A stretch of 64,000 nucleotides of DNA, taken from assembly GCF_003996985.1 (NCBI RefSeq), contig NZ_RJJX01000001.1, positions 248,001 to 312,000 of the forward strand, given 5' to 3'. A program made the translations under genes and the position numbers. Under the pieces are notes generated by a model. It ran no database searches. It was given only the letters and a program-made list of their open reading frames with translations, and was not told the origin of the DNA. The stretch is from Ancylomarina longa (GTDB lineage: Bacteria > Bacteroidota > Bacteroidia > Bacteroidales > Marinifilaceae). Each line of letters begins with the position of its first letter. Within the stretch, counting starts at the first letter, position 1. This document shows positions 19,615 through 27,393 of this stretch, one piece after another.

Positions 19615-19647
19615 CAAATCTAAACAATTATTTTTTCAATATCCAAA
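19615..19647 (-). promoter_or_regulatory. Predicted trp operon promoter
   Basis: On the minus strand TAGATTTG (19622-19615) matches the Bacteroidota -7 element TAnnTTTG. A TTTG at 19647-19644 sits 21 bp upstream and fits the -33 element. Transcription would start near 19608, about 14 nt before the leader peptide ATG. Confidence 0.6.
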
Positions 19648-19941
19648 TTGATTTTCTATAAAAGTTGAAATAAACACTTCTCCTTTTTCACTCAACCCAC
19701 TAATTTCACAGCCGTTTCAGAGGAATATAAATTTTTAATATTTTTTCATCTGTTGTTCCAGTTTCAAACTCTTTCATCCAAATATTTAACTAAACTGGGG
19801 ACTAATTGATAATATCTATGGAATTCTTTCTATCACCCATATTCATTAGACTGTCAAAAGTTGATTTTTTTCAAAAAAACTAGAATAATCCCTATATGTA
19901 TTGATTTTACTAGGATAAGCAGACCTTTAACTATATATTTC
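19648..19941. other. Spacer between the divergent trp and aro promoters
   Basis: This AT-rich stretch of about 290 bp lies between the two predicted promoters. I see no ORF of interest, no clear operator and no strong hairpin in it. Confidence 0.4.
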
Positions 19942-19979
19942 AAACGTTATCGTTTTATTGAGTCTAAAAAATAGATTTG
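19942..19979 (+). promoter_or_regulatory. Predicted aro operon promoter with a small palindrome
   Basis: TAGATTTG at 19972-19979 matches the TAnnTTTG -7 box and is identical in sequence to the one of the trp operon on the other strand. A good -33 TTG was not found at the usual distance. A short inverted repeat, AAACG-TTAT-CGTTT (19942-19955), lies where a -33 region would be and could be an operator. Confidence 0.45.
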
Positions 19980-20027
19980 CTGGTTATAAAATAATTCATA
20001 CATTTGAATCAAATAACACACGTAACA

Positions 20028-20099
20028 ATGATGAATACGGTTTCAACATACAATTCTAACTTTTATTATTTTTGGTTTTACTTTTATTCTAAACAATAA
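20028..20099 (+). CDS. Phe/Tyr leader peptide 1
   Basis: This 23-codon ORF starts at tandem ATGs (20028, 20031) and contains the run NFYYFWFYFY (codons 11-20), with one further Tyr at codon 8. Five Tyr and four Phe codons in 23 is far beyond chance. It ends at TAA 20097-20099, immediately before the antiterminator segment GGCAAGA. Its place upstream of the tyrosine/phenylalanine pathway operon and of a terminator makes it a ribosome-stalling leader that senses charged tRNA-Phe and/or tRNA-Tyr. Confidence 0.88.
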   Translation: MMNTVSTYNSNFYYFWFYFYSKQ

Positions 20100-20100
20100 G

Positions 20101-20172
20101 GGCAAGAGTTGATATGTAAGGAAACGAACAAATAAATCAAAAGGTCTTGCCATCAGGTAAGACCTTTTTTTA
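20101..20172 (+). terminator. Attenuator 1 of the aro operon with alternative pairing
   Basis: The terminator stem pairs AAGGTCTTGCC (20141-20151) with GGTAAGACCTT (20156-20166), with a 4-nt loop and one G-U pair, followed by a T run. An alternative 7-bp pairing exists between GGCAAGA (20101-20107) and TCTTGCC (20145-20151), which would break the terminator. A ribosome that reaches the leader stop codon at 20099 would cover 20101-20107 and allow termination; one stalled on the Phe/Tyr codons would leave it free. This is the classical attenuation geometry. Confidence 0.88.
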
Positions 20173-20186
20173 TTTAATAGATTATC

Positions 20187-20282
20187 ATGAAAAATACAGA
20201 ATTTACATACCGCTTTTATTTTTATTATTTCTGGTTTAGCACATTAAATCGGGCGGGATGCCTTATACCTAAATTCAAGTAA
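20187..20282 (+). CDS. Phe/Tyr leader peptide 2
   Basis: A second leader ORF of 31 codons follows the first attenuator. It reads MKNTEFTYRFYFYYFWFS at its start, with the run FYFYYFWF at codons 10-17, then a tail ending in IPKFK. It is not a simple copy of leader 1 because spacing, tail and length differ, but the aromatic block and the following terminator repeat the same logic. The segment GGCGGGAT at 20252-20259 inside the ORF can pair with the next terminator's 5' arm. Confidence 0.87.
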   Translation: MKNTEFTYRFYFYYFWFSTLNRAGCLIPKFK

Positions 20283-20325
20283 AAAGTATAAAGAGTCCTG
20301 CCATATAGAAGCAGGACTTTTTTTT
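20252..20325 (+). terminator. Attenuator 2 of the aro operon with alternative pairing
   Basis: The terminator stem pairs AGTCCTGC (20294-20301) with GCAGGACT (20311-20318) and is followed by a run of eight T. The alternative pairing is GGCGGGAT (20252-20259) with GTCCTGCC (20295-20302), eight pairs including two G-U. The upstream partner lies in leader 2 downstream of its Phe/Tyr codons, so a stalled ribosome would leave it free and favour read-through into the aminotransferase gene. Confidence 0.82.
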
Positions 20326-20373
20326 GGATAAAATTAAAAAACCACAATCAAAATTTTTAATACGCAATAAGAA

Positions 20374-21528
20374 ATGATTCAACCAGCAAACAGAACCCAA
20401 AGTATTCAAGAGTACTATTTCTCCGTGAAGCTGAAAGAGATAGCTCAGATGAATATGGGGGAAGTAAAAGTGCTCAATCTTGGTATCGGTGATCCGGACA
20501 TGAGTCCATCAGAAGAAACATGGAACTCACTTAGGGAAGCTTGCTTTCATCCCAAAAGTCATGGATACCAAAGCTATCAAGGAATTCCGGCCTTAAGAGA
20601 AGGATTTTCAAAATGGTACAAAACCTACTTTAATGTAGATTTAAATCCGGCTAATGAAATATTACCATTAATGGGATCCAAAGAAGGAATCATGATTACG
20701 TCCCTAGCCTATTTAAATGAAGGAGATGAAGTTTTAATTCCAGATCCGTCCTATCCAACCTATAAGTCAGTAACTAACTTACTGGGTGGAAAAATTGTAA
20801 GTTATCCTTTATCTGAAAGCAAAAATTGGCAACCCGATTTTGTATCTCTTGAAAAGCGAGATTTGAGTAAGGTTAAGATAATGTGGATCAACTATCCACA
20901 TATGCCAACTGGTGCCAGAGCCACTAAAGAATTATTAGAGAATATCGTTGCCTTTGGAAAAAAGCACAAAATTCTTATTGTAAACGATAATCCTTACAGT
21001 TTTATTCTCAACAATGAACCACTAAGTATATTAAGTATTGATGGTGCTAAGGATTGCTGTTTAGAATTAAATTCATTGAGCAAATCGCATAATATGCCAG
21101 GTTGGAGAGTGGGAATGATTGGTGGAAACCCGAAAATGCTGGAGCCTATTTTAAAAGTAAAAACCAATATGGATTCCGGTATGTTTTATCCGGTACAACA
21201 AGCAGCAATCAAAGCTCTTAGTCAGGATCAGACATGGTATGATTCCATTAATAAGGTTTACCAAAAAAGAAGAGAGCTTGTTTTTCAATTATTGGATTTA
21301 ATAAAATGTAAGCCAAGCGCAGACCAAAGTGGAATGTTTGTGTGGGCTTCCATTCCGGATAAATACGAGGACTGCTATAAATTAAGTGATGAAATTCTGC
21401 AAAAAACAAAAGTTTTTATTACTCCCGGAGGTATATTTGGGGATCAAGGAAAAAAATACATTCGAATCTCATTATGTAGCAGCGAATCTGTTTTTAAAGA
21501 AGCCATCGAAAGAATAAAAAGAAATTAG
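20374..21528 (+). CDS. PLP-dependent class I/II aminotransferase (aromatic pathway)
   Basis: This 384-residue fold-type I aminotransferase has LNLGIGDPDMSPS near the N-terminus, YPTYKSVTNLLGG in the middle, and the PLP lysine in SLSKSHNMPGWRVG. As first gene of the aromatic operon it most likely transaminates prephenate, phenylpyruvate or hydroxyphenylpyruvate, giving Phe or Tyr. Sequence motifs alone would also allow aspartate or methionine aminotransferase, so the substrate is inferred from the operon and from its Phe/Tyr leaders. tyrA starts 17 bp downstream. Confidence 0.85.
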   Translation: MIQPANRTQSIQEYYFSVKLKEIAQMNMGEVKVLNLGIGDPDMSPSEETWNSLREACFHPKSHGYQSYQGIPALREGFSKWYKTYFNVDLNPANEILPLMGSKEGIMITSLAYLNEGDEVLIPDPSYPTYKSVTNLLGGKIVSYPLSESKNWQPDFVSLEKRDLSKVKIMWINYPHMPTGARATKELLENIVAFGKKHKILIVNDNPYSFILNNEPLSILSIDGAKDCCLELNSLSKSHNMPGWRVGMIGGNPKMLEPILKVKTNMDSGMFYPVQQAAIKALSQDQTWYDSINKVYQKRRELVFQLLDLIKCKPSADQSGMFVWASIPDKYEDCYKLSDEILQKTKVFITPGGIFGDQGKKYIRISLCSSESVFKEAIERIKRN

Positions 21529-21545
21529 ATTAATAGATAAAGAAG

Positions 21546-22442
21546 ATGATAGTATCAGTAATTGGATTGGGATTAATCGGAGGTTCTCTTGCAGTGGATT
21601 TAAAGCAAAGAGGATTTGCAAGCAAGCTTATTGGAGTAGACAATAATCCTATGCATGCACATACAGCAAAGAAACTAGGTTTAGTGGATGAGATTCAGGA
21701 TTTACAATCAGCAATCCAAAATTCTCATTTAATAGTACTTGCCATTCCTGTAGATGCTTGTGTGAAGATTTTACCAACATTAATGGATCAAATAGATCTG
21801 CAGATTGTAACAGATCTAGGATCCACAAAGGAAAAATTAATCACTAGTATCTCCAATCATCCTAAGCGTAAACAATATGTTCCTGCCCACCCAATGGCAG
21901 GAACCGAATTTTCTGGTCCGCAAGCAGCGCAAAGAGGACTATTCGATGGTAAATGTTCTATCATTTGTAATCCAGAAGATTCCACAAAAGAAGCTGTTGC
22001 TATTGTAGCCGATATGTTTCACTCTTTAAAAATGAGATGTGTTTATATGGATTCAGAAGTACATGATCGACAAACAGCTTATGTTTCGCACTTATCACAC
22101 ATCAGTGCATTTGCCTTATCGCTAACGGTTCTTCATAAAGAAAAGGCAGATAAGCATATCTTTGAATTGGCTAGTGGAGGTTTTGATTCCACAGTAAGAT
22201 TAGCAAAAAGTTCGGCTGAAATGTGGACACCAATCTTTCAACAGAACAAAAAAAATGTTGGAAAAGTACTTCAAAAATATATTGATACCCTTCAACAATT
22301 CAAAGACTTAATTGAAATGGATGATCTGGATGGCATGGACAATTTAATAAATGAAGCCAATGACATAAGAAGGGTTTTGGATCAGAAAGAAAAGAATGAA
22401 CAAGAGACAATAAAAAAATCAGTAAAAGCAAAAAGAGCTTAG
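21546..22442 (+). CDS. tyrA: Prephenate dehydrogenase
   Basis: TyrA oxidises and decarboxylates prephenate to 4-hydroxyphenylpyruvate. The 298-residue protein starts with the dinucleotide fold VIGLGLIGGSLAVDLKQRG, followed by VTDLGSTKEKL and HPMAGTEFSGPQAA, the conserved prephenate-binding His region. The C-terminal helical domain carries HLSHISAFALS. It lies between the aminotransferase and DAHP synthase genes of the same operon. No ACT domain is visible. Confidence 0.93.
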   Translation: MIVSVIGLGLIGGSLAVDLKQRGFASKLIGVDNNPMHAHTAKKLGLVDEIQDLQSAIQNSHLIVLAIPVDACVKILPTLMDQIDLQIVTDLGSTKEKLITSISNHPKRKQYVPAHPMAGTEFSGPQAAQRGLFDGKCSIICNPEDSTKEAVAIVADMFHSLKMRCVYMDSEVHDRQTAYVSHLSHISAFALSLTVLHKEKADKHIFELASGGFDSTVRLAKSSAEMWTPIFQQNKKNVGKVLQKYIDTLQQFKDLIEMDDLDGMDNLINEANDIRRVLDQKEKNEQETIKKSVKAKRA

Positions 22443-22504
22443 TACTAGTTAAAGAAATAAACCAAATTTTTAATCACTCTAAAAAGAGTTTAAGACATTA
22501 TACC

Positions 22505-23593
22505 ATGAGTAAAGAAATGAAAATTAAAGATCTCAGCAGCTGGCCAATAAAAAACACGACACGTCCACTAATTATAAGTGGTCCGTGCAGTGCTGAAACA
22601 GAAGAACAGGTTTTAACCACAGCCAAAGGAATTAAAGCAGCGGGAATTCCAATTTTCCGTGCCGGCATTTGGAAACCACGTACTCGTCCAAATAGCTTCG
22701 AAGGAATTGGTGCCCAGGGTTTAATATGGCTGCAAAAAGTAAAAGCAGAGACTGGATTACTAACAGCTACGGAGGTTGCCAACGCAAGACATGTTGAATT
22801 AGCTGTAGGCGCAGGCGTTGATATACTTTGGATAGGAGCACGTACCACGGTAAATCCATTTGCTGTTCAGGAAATTGCGGATGCTTTGCGAGGAAAAGAT
22901 ATTCCTATCCTGGTAAAAAACCCAATCAATCCAGATTTAGAGCTTTGGATTGGAGCAATTGAAAGACTATACGCTGCGGGCTTAACCAGAATTGCAGCAA
23001 TTCACCGTGGTTTTTCTACCTACCAAAAACAAAAATACCGTAATGATCCGCAATGGCAAATTCCTATTGAATTAAAACGCAGATTGCCACAAGTACCATT
23101 ATTTTGCGATCCTAGCCATATAACAGGTGACCGTAATTTACTGGATGAAATTGCACAGAAATCAATGGATTTGAACTACGAAGGATTAATTATTGAATCG
23201 CACTGTAAACCAGAAGAAGCCTGGAGTGATGCAAAACAACAATTAACACCGCAATCACTTCAGGAACTTTTAGCTAACTTAGTCCTTCGAGATCCGGAAG
23301 CTAATAATGAGGTAATCAATAATACCTTAGGGGAACTTAGACACCTAATAGATGATTTTGATGAGAAGCTATTAGAATTGCTGGAAAACAGGATGCAGAT
23401 AGCCAAGACTATAGGACATTACAAGAAAGAAAATAACATCACGGTATTGCAAAATAAACGCTGGAGTGAAATTTTGGAAAAAAGTCTGGTTCAAGGAATA
23501 AAAAAGGGATTCAGCGAACAATTTGTCAGTAATTTATTCAAGGCCATTCACCAGGAATCAATCAACCAGCAAGAAGATATTATGAATTCTTAA
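22505..23593 (+). CDS. Bifunctional DAHP synthase / chorismate mutase
   Basis: This 362-residue protein joins the first and a branch-point step of aromatic synthesis. Residues about 15-265 are a KDOPS-like (type I-beta) DAHP synthase with IISGPCSAET, GIWKPRTRPNSFEG and FCDPSHITGDR. Residues about 275-355 are an AroQ-type chorismate mutase with LGELRHLIDDFDEKLLELLENRMQIAKTIGHYK. The arrangement with a C-terminal mutase is typical of Bacteroidota. The mutase domain usually confers prephenate sensitivity on the synthase in such fusions; that is family knowledge. It is separated by 62 bp from tyrA. Confidence 0.94.
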   Translation: MSKEMKIKDLSSWPIKNTTRPLIISGPCSAETEEQVLTTAKGIKAAGIPIFRAGIWKPRTRPNSFEGIGAQGLIWLQKVKAETGLLTATEVANARHVELAVGAGVDILWIGARTTVNPFAVQEIADALRGKDIPILVKNPINPDLELWIGAIERLYAAGLTRIAAIHRGFSTYQKQKYRNDPQWQIPIELKRRLPQVPLFCDPSHITGDRNLLDEIAQKSMDLNYEGLIIESHCKPEEAWSDAKQQLTPQSLQELLANLVLRDPEANNEVINNTLGELRHLIDDFDEKLLELLENRMQIAKTIGHYKKENNITVLQNKRWSEILEKSLVQGIKKGFSEQFVSNLFKAIHQESINQQEDIMNS

Positions 23594-23611
23594 TTCATTG
23601 CTAAATTAGCA

Positions 23612-23646
23612 GTAGTTAGTATTACACAATTAGTAATACTAGCTAC
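23612..23646 (+). repeat. Inverted repeat upstream of aroB
   Basis: GTAGTTAGTATTAC (23612-23625) and GTAATACTAGCTAC (23633-23646) form a 14-bp stem with one G-U pair and a 7-nt loop in the 83-bp gap between the DAHPS/CM gene and aroB. No T run follows, so it is more likely an mRNA stability or processing hairpin than a terminator. Confidence 0.6.
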
Positions 23647-23676
23647 TTAAAACGAAACAACACATCTCTAAACAAC

Positions 23677-24723
23677 ATGAAAACCATACATATTGAAAAT
23701 CAGAATAGCACAATTTATATTGGTGAATCTTATAAAAACATAGGCAAATACTTACCAAAAAAGAAATGCTTTCTGATTTGTGATGAGAACATCTATCAGT
23801 ACTATTCTGATTTCATTAATAAATTCGAACATGTTGTTATTGGCTGTGGCGAAATCAATAAAACTTGGTCGTCAGCACAATTAATTATAGAAAAATTATT
23901 GGAAATGGGTGCCGATCGAAATAGCTTTCTGCTTGGAATGGGCGGAGGATTGGTATGTGATATTAGTGGCTTTGTTGCTTCTATTTACATGAGAGGATTG
24001 GAATTTGGTTTTATATCCACCTCCTTACTTTCTCAAGTTGATGCCAGCGTAGGTGGCAAAAACGGAATCAATTTCGGGAAACTTAAAAATATGATAGGTG
24101 TTTTTAATTCACCAAAATTTGTTATTTGTGACCCTGTTTTGTTACAAACTCTGCCAAAACGAGAGCTTCGTAGCGGATTTGGAGAAATTATTAAACATGC
24201 TTTTATAAAAGATGAAAGTCTATTCCATTTCCTGAAAGAAAACAAAAATGTTTTACTGAATTTGGACTCGGATTGTATAGAGGATTTAATCTATCGGGCA
24301 GTATTCATTAAAACAGAGGTAGTGAGACAGGATCCTTTAGAGAAAGGCGAGCGAAAAAAATTAAACTTTGGACATACCATAGGACATGCCATTGAGAATA
24401 ATTCTGATTTAACCCACGGAGAAGCAGTTGCGGTTGGTATGATAATAGCCTCTAAATTATCTCATGAAATATGCGGATTATCTGAATTGGATGCTTTCAA
24501 AATTCAAAGCCTTCTAAAAGCGTATGAATTACCAGTAACTCACCAGGTATCAGCAAAAGTGATCAACGAATTTTTAATCAAGGATAAAAAGAAAAATAGA
24601 GATACCATTGATTTTATATTGCTCCGAAAAATTGGAGAAGCATGCATTCAATCTATTCCAATTGAAGATTTAAAAAATAGAATAGAAAACCTTTTTACAG
24701 ATCCTAAACAAGAATCAAAATGA
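23677..24723 (+). CDS. aroB: 3-Dehydroquinate synthase
   Basis: AroB cyclises DAHP to 3-dehydroquinate using NAD and a divalent metal. The 348-residue protein has the NAD-binding GMGGGLVCDISGFVASIYMRG, STSLLSQVDASVGGKNGIN, and the metal-binding HTIGHAIE plus LTHGEAVAVGM. It overlaps the next gene by 4 bp (ATGA), so the two are translationally coupled. Confidence 0.95.
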   Translation: MKTIHIENQNSTIYIGESYKNIGKYLPKKKCFLICDENIYQYYSDFINKFEHVVIGCGEINKTWSSAQLIIEKLLEMGADRNSFLLGMGGGLVCDISGFVASIYMRGLEFGFISTSLLSQVDASVGGKNGINFGKLKNMIGVFNSPKFVICDPVLLQTLPKRELRSGFGEIIKHAFIKDESLFHFLKENKNVLLNLDSDCIEDLIYRAVFIKTEVVRQDPLEKGERKKLNFGHTIGHAIENNSDLTHGEAVAVGMIIASKLSHEICGLSELDAFKIQSLLKAYELPVTHQVSAKVINEFLIKDKKKNRDTIDFILLRKIGEACIQSIPIEDLKNRIENLFTDPKQESK

Positions 24724-25169
24724 TAATAGTTAGTGCATGCCTGGCCGGAATTAAATGCAAATATGATGGCAAAGACAATTTGATGCCAGAGATTCAACAA
24801 ATGGTTTTAAAAGGAGAAGCAATTCCCCTTTGTCCTGAACAGATAGGAGGATTATCAACACCCCGAATTCCTTGTGAAATAATTAAGAAGGGGAATTCTA
24901 TAAAAGTTATAGGGGAAAATCAAAAGGACTATACCAAGCAATTTAAGATTGGCTCTATTAAAGTAGCAGACATTGCCAAAATTCTTGAATGTGAAATTGC
25001 TATTCTCAAAGCAAATAGTCCATCCTGTGGATATGGGAAAATATATGATGGCACCTTTTCGGGACGAAAAATAATGGGAAATGGTTTAACTGCCGAACTT
25101 CTTGCCAGCAAAGGAATAAAAATTCTGAATGAAAATAATTATCATTCCACTTTACATACGCAAGAATAA
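24720..25169 (+). CDS. DUF523 family protein
   Basis: This 149-residue protein is typical of DUF523. It begins IIVSACLAGIKCKYDGK and has CPEQIGGLSTPR and LKANSPSCGYGKIYDG, with conserved cysteines that suggest a metal or Fe-S site. The molecular function of DUF523 is not established. Here it overlaps aroB by 4 bp and precedes aroC, so it is expressed with the chorismate pathway. No signal peptide or membrane segment is seen. Confidence 0.85.
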   Translation: MIIVSACLAGIKCKYDGKDNLMPEIQQMVLKGEAIPLCPEQIGGLSTPRIPCEIIKKGNSIKVIGENQKDYTKQFKIGSIKVADIAKILECEIAILKANSPSCGYGKIYDGTFSGRKIMGNGLTAELLASKGIKILNENNYHSTLHTQE

Positions 25170-25257
25170 ACTATTGGCTATTTTTATCTTTACAAAAGAG
25201 AATAATTTTAAACTATTCTAATTACTAGTTTCTAAAGACTAACAACAGTATTTATAA

Positions 25258-26238
25258 ATGAACAACTTCGGAAGAATATTCAGAATCAGCATATTTGGAG
25301 AATCTCACGGAAAGGGAGTAGGTGTCACTATCGATGGCTGCCCTGCCGGGATCTCGCTAACAGAAGAAGATTTAATGCCTGACTTAGGTCGGCGAAAGTC
25401 AGGAGCCAGAGGAACTACTCCCAGAATAGAGAAAGATCTCCCGGCTATTTTAAGCGGAACCTTTGAGGGGAAAACTACAGGTGCTCCTCTAATTATCCTT
25501 TTTCGCAATAAAAATACAAAATCGAAGGATTATAGTAATTTATTAGACAGTCCCCGCCCCGGACATGCCGACTTTGTCGCACAGCATAAATTCGGCAAGC
25601 ATAATGATTATACAGGTGGCGGACATTTTTCGGGTAGAATTACCTTGGGAATTGTGGCAGCCGGAGTTGTGGCAAAAAAAATATTAGGCGATATAAATAT
25701 CGATGCCAAATTAACAGAAATAGGCGGTAAAACAGATTTTGATGCTGCCATTGAGGAAGCATTATTAGAGCAGGATTCAATAGGTGGAATTGTAGAGTGT
25801 AAGGCAAGTAATATGCCAATAGGTTATGGCGAGCCATTTTTCGATTCAGTAGAATCATTGATTTCACACTTAATTTTTGCCATTCCTGCAACAAAAGGAA
25901 TTGAATTCGGTTCCGGTTTTGCAGCTGCAAAAATGAAAGGTTCGCAACACAACGACAACTTTATTGATGAATCGGGAAAGACAGAAACCAATAATGCAGG
26001 TGGTATAAATGGAGGAATCTCCAATGGAAATGATTTGGTATTCCGGGTTGCTATTAAACCAACCTCATCTATTGGAAAGGCACAAAACACCATGAATTTT
26101 GCAAAAGGGAAGGTGGAAAGTCTGTTAATAGAAGGCAGACACGATGCCTGTATAGCGCTTCGGATTCCGGTAATTATTGAAGCTGCGGCTGCAATTGCTC
26201 TCGCTGATTTAAAATTATTAGACAACACAAGACATTAA
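25258..26238 (+). CDS. aroC: Chorismate synthase
   Basis: AroC converts EPSP to chorismate with reduced FMN. The N-terminus GRIFRISIFGESHGKGVG, the RRKSGARGTTPR stretch and RPGHADF are family hallmarks; GGINGGISNGNDLVFRVAIKPTSSI and GRHDACIALRIPVIIEA lie near the C-terminus. At 326 residues it is somewhat shorter than many family members (about 350-360) but ends after the last conserved block. It is the last gene of the aro operon, followed by a strong terminator. Confidence 0.95.
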   Translation: MNNFGRIFRISIFGESHGKGVGVTIDGCPAGISLTEEDLMPDLGRRKSGARGTTPRIEKDLPAILSGTFEGKTTGAPLIILFRNKNTKSKDYSNLLDSPRPGHADFVAQHKFGKHNDYTGGGHFSGRITLGIVAAGVVAKKILGDINIDAKLTEIGGKTDFDAAIEEALLEQDSIGGIVECKASNMPIGYGEPFFDSVESLISHLIFAIPATKGIEFGSGFAAAKMKGSQHNDNFIDESGKTETNNAGGINGGISNGNDLVFRVAIKPTSSIGKAQNTMNFAKGKVESLLIEGRHDACIALRIPVIIEAAAAIALADLKLLDNTRH

Positions 26239-26260
26239 TTAGATAAAACACAAAAATAAA

Positions 26261-26295
26261 GCCCTGCAAAGATTCCTTCTTTGCAGGGCTTTTGT
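26261..26295 (+). terminator. Terminator of the aro operon
   Basis: GCCCTGCAAAG (26261-26271) and CTTTGCAGGGC (26279-26289) form an 11-bp perfect stem with a 7-nt loop, followed by TTTTGTTT. Confidence 0.9.
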
Positions 26296-26417
26296 TTGCA
26301 AATTACCTTCTTTCATTAAGAAAGACCTCTGTAACCTCCTCTTTTCTATAAGCATTTTTTTCCGTAACTTATTCATTATAAATTCACTTGACAACTTTAA
26401 TTAAACTTAAACCAGCC

Positions 26418-27344
26418 ATGAAAACTTACATTAAACTTATCCGAATAACTACCCTACTTCTTATTTCTTGTGCCTTCACTTTTAAAATTGCAGCACAACA
26501 GCCACAAATTAAAAAGAGAATTGCTGTTTTTGTTTTCGAAGACAAAACGGATAGGAGTTGGAGATGGTGGAATAACAAAGGTGTAGGAAACGGAGTGAGT
26601 GATATGCTTACTACAGCTCTCGTAAAATCTGGCAACTACAGGGTAATTGAACGACAAGAACTCGATCGCATTTTAAATGAGCAGGATTTTGGACAAAGTG
26701 GAAGAATTACACCACAAAGTGCTGCAAAAGTTGGTCAGGTTTTAGGTGTAGAATTGGCTGTAATGGGTTCTGTTTCAGAATTTGGTTATAAGAAAGGCGA
26801 AACAGGTGGTGCAATTAAAGGCTTAGGAATTGGTGTTTCCAATCAAGCAGCAACAGTAGGTATTGATGTGCGCATGGTAAACACCTCAACAGGTGAAATA
26901 GTAACGGCAGAAAATGTTCGCAAAAAGAAATCAGCAAAAGGAATTAAACTTCGTACCAATAAGTTAAACTTTAAGGATAGGAAAGACTTTGATGAATCCT
27001 TGGTTGGGAAAGCCGCCCGAGAAGCAATAGAAGATATTGTTTCGCTAATCGATAATAGCGCCAACGAAATTCCCTGGCAAGCCAAAGTAATCATCGAAAA
27101 ATCTGGAGTAGTCTTTATTAATTCAGGGGAAGCAGATGGACTAAAAGCTGGTGACAGCTTCGCAGTTTATAGCAAAGGTGATGATTTAATCGATCCTGAT
27201 ACAGGTATTTCATTGGGTAGTGTAGATACAAAAATCGGTGAAATAAAAATTACAGATGCTAGCATAGGAAATGGAAAAGCTTCTAAATGTTCCATAGTGC
27301 AGGGATCTGGATTTACCAAAGGCAATTTTGTACGATTAAAATAA
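26418..27344 (+). CDS. CsgG/HfaB-like secreted protein
   Basis: From the ATG at 26418 the protein has about 308 residues; a TTG ten codons upstream is less likely. The N-terminus (KLIRITTLLLISCAFTFKIAAQQ) is a signal peptide; a Cys inside the hydrophobic core could be a lipobox but does not fit it well. The mature part resembles the CsgG fold: KRIAVFVFEDKT, then VGNGVSDMLTTALVKSGNYRVIERQELDRILNEQDF, and later QVLGVELAVMGSVSEFGYK. CsgG-type proteins act at the outer membrane, some as secretion pores. No curli genes are nearby, so the role is open. Confidence 0.75.
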   Translation: MKTYIKLIRITTLLLISCAFTFKIAAQQPQIKKRIAVFVFEDKTDRSWRWWNNKGVGNGVSDMLTTALVKSGNYRVIERQELDRILNEQDFGQSGRITPQSAAKVGQVLGVELAVMGSVSEFGYKKGETGGAIKGLGIGVSNQAATVGIDVRMVNTSTGEIVTAENVRKKKSAKGIKLRTNKLNFKDRKDFDESLVGKAAREAIEDIVSLIDNSANEIPWQAKVIIEKSGVVFINSGEADGLKAGDSFAVYSKGDDLIDPDTGISLGSVDTKIGEIKITDASIGNGKASKCSIVQGSGFTKGNFVRLK

Positions 27345-27362
27345 TCTAAACTTCAATTGATT

Positions 27363-27393
27363 TGTAGAGATGTTGCATTCCAATGTCTCTACA
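27363..27393. repeat. GTAGAGA hairpin repeat between convergent genes
   Basis: TGTAGAGA (27363-27370) and TCTCTACA (27386-27393) form the outer stem of a hairpin that continues inward with wobble pairs. It overlaps the stop codon of the glucokinase gene and can act as a terminator for both convergent genes. The sequence TAGAGA-TGTTGCAT resembles the TAGAGACCTTGCATG unit of the tandem array at 35837-35955, so the two look like members of one dispersed repeat family. Confidence 0.7.
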
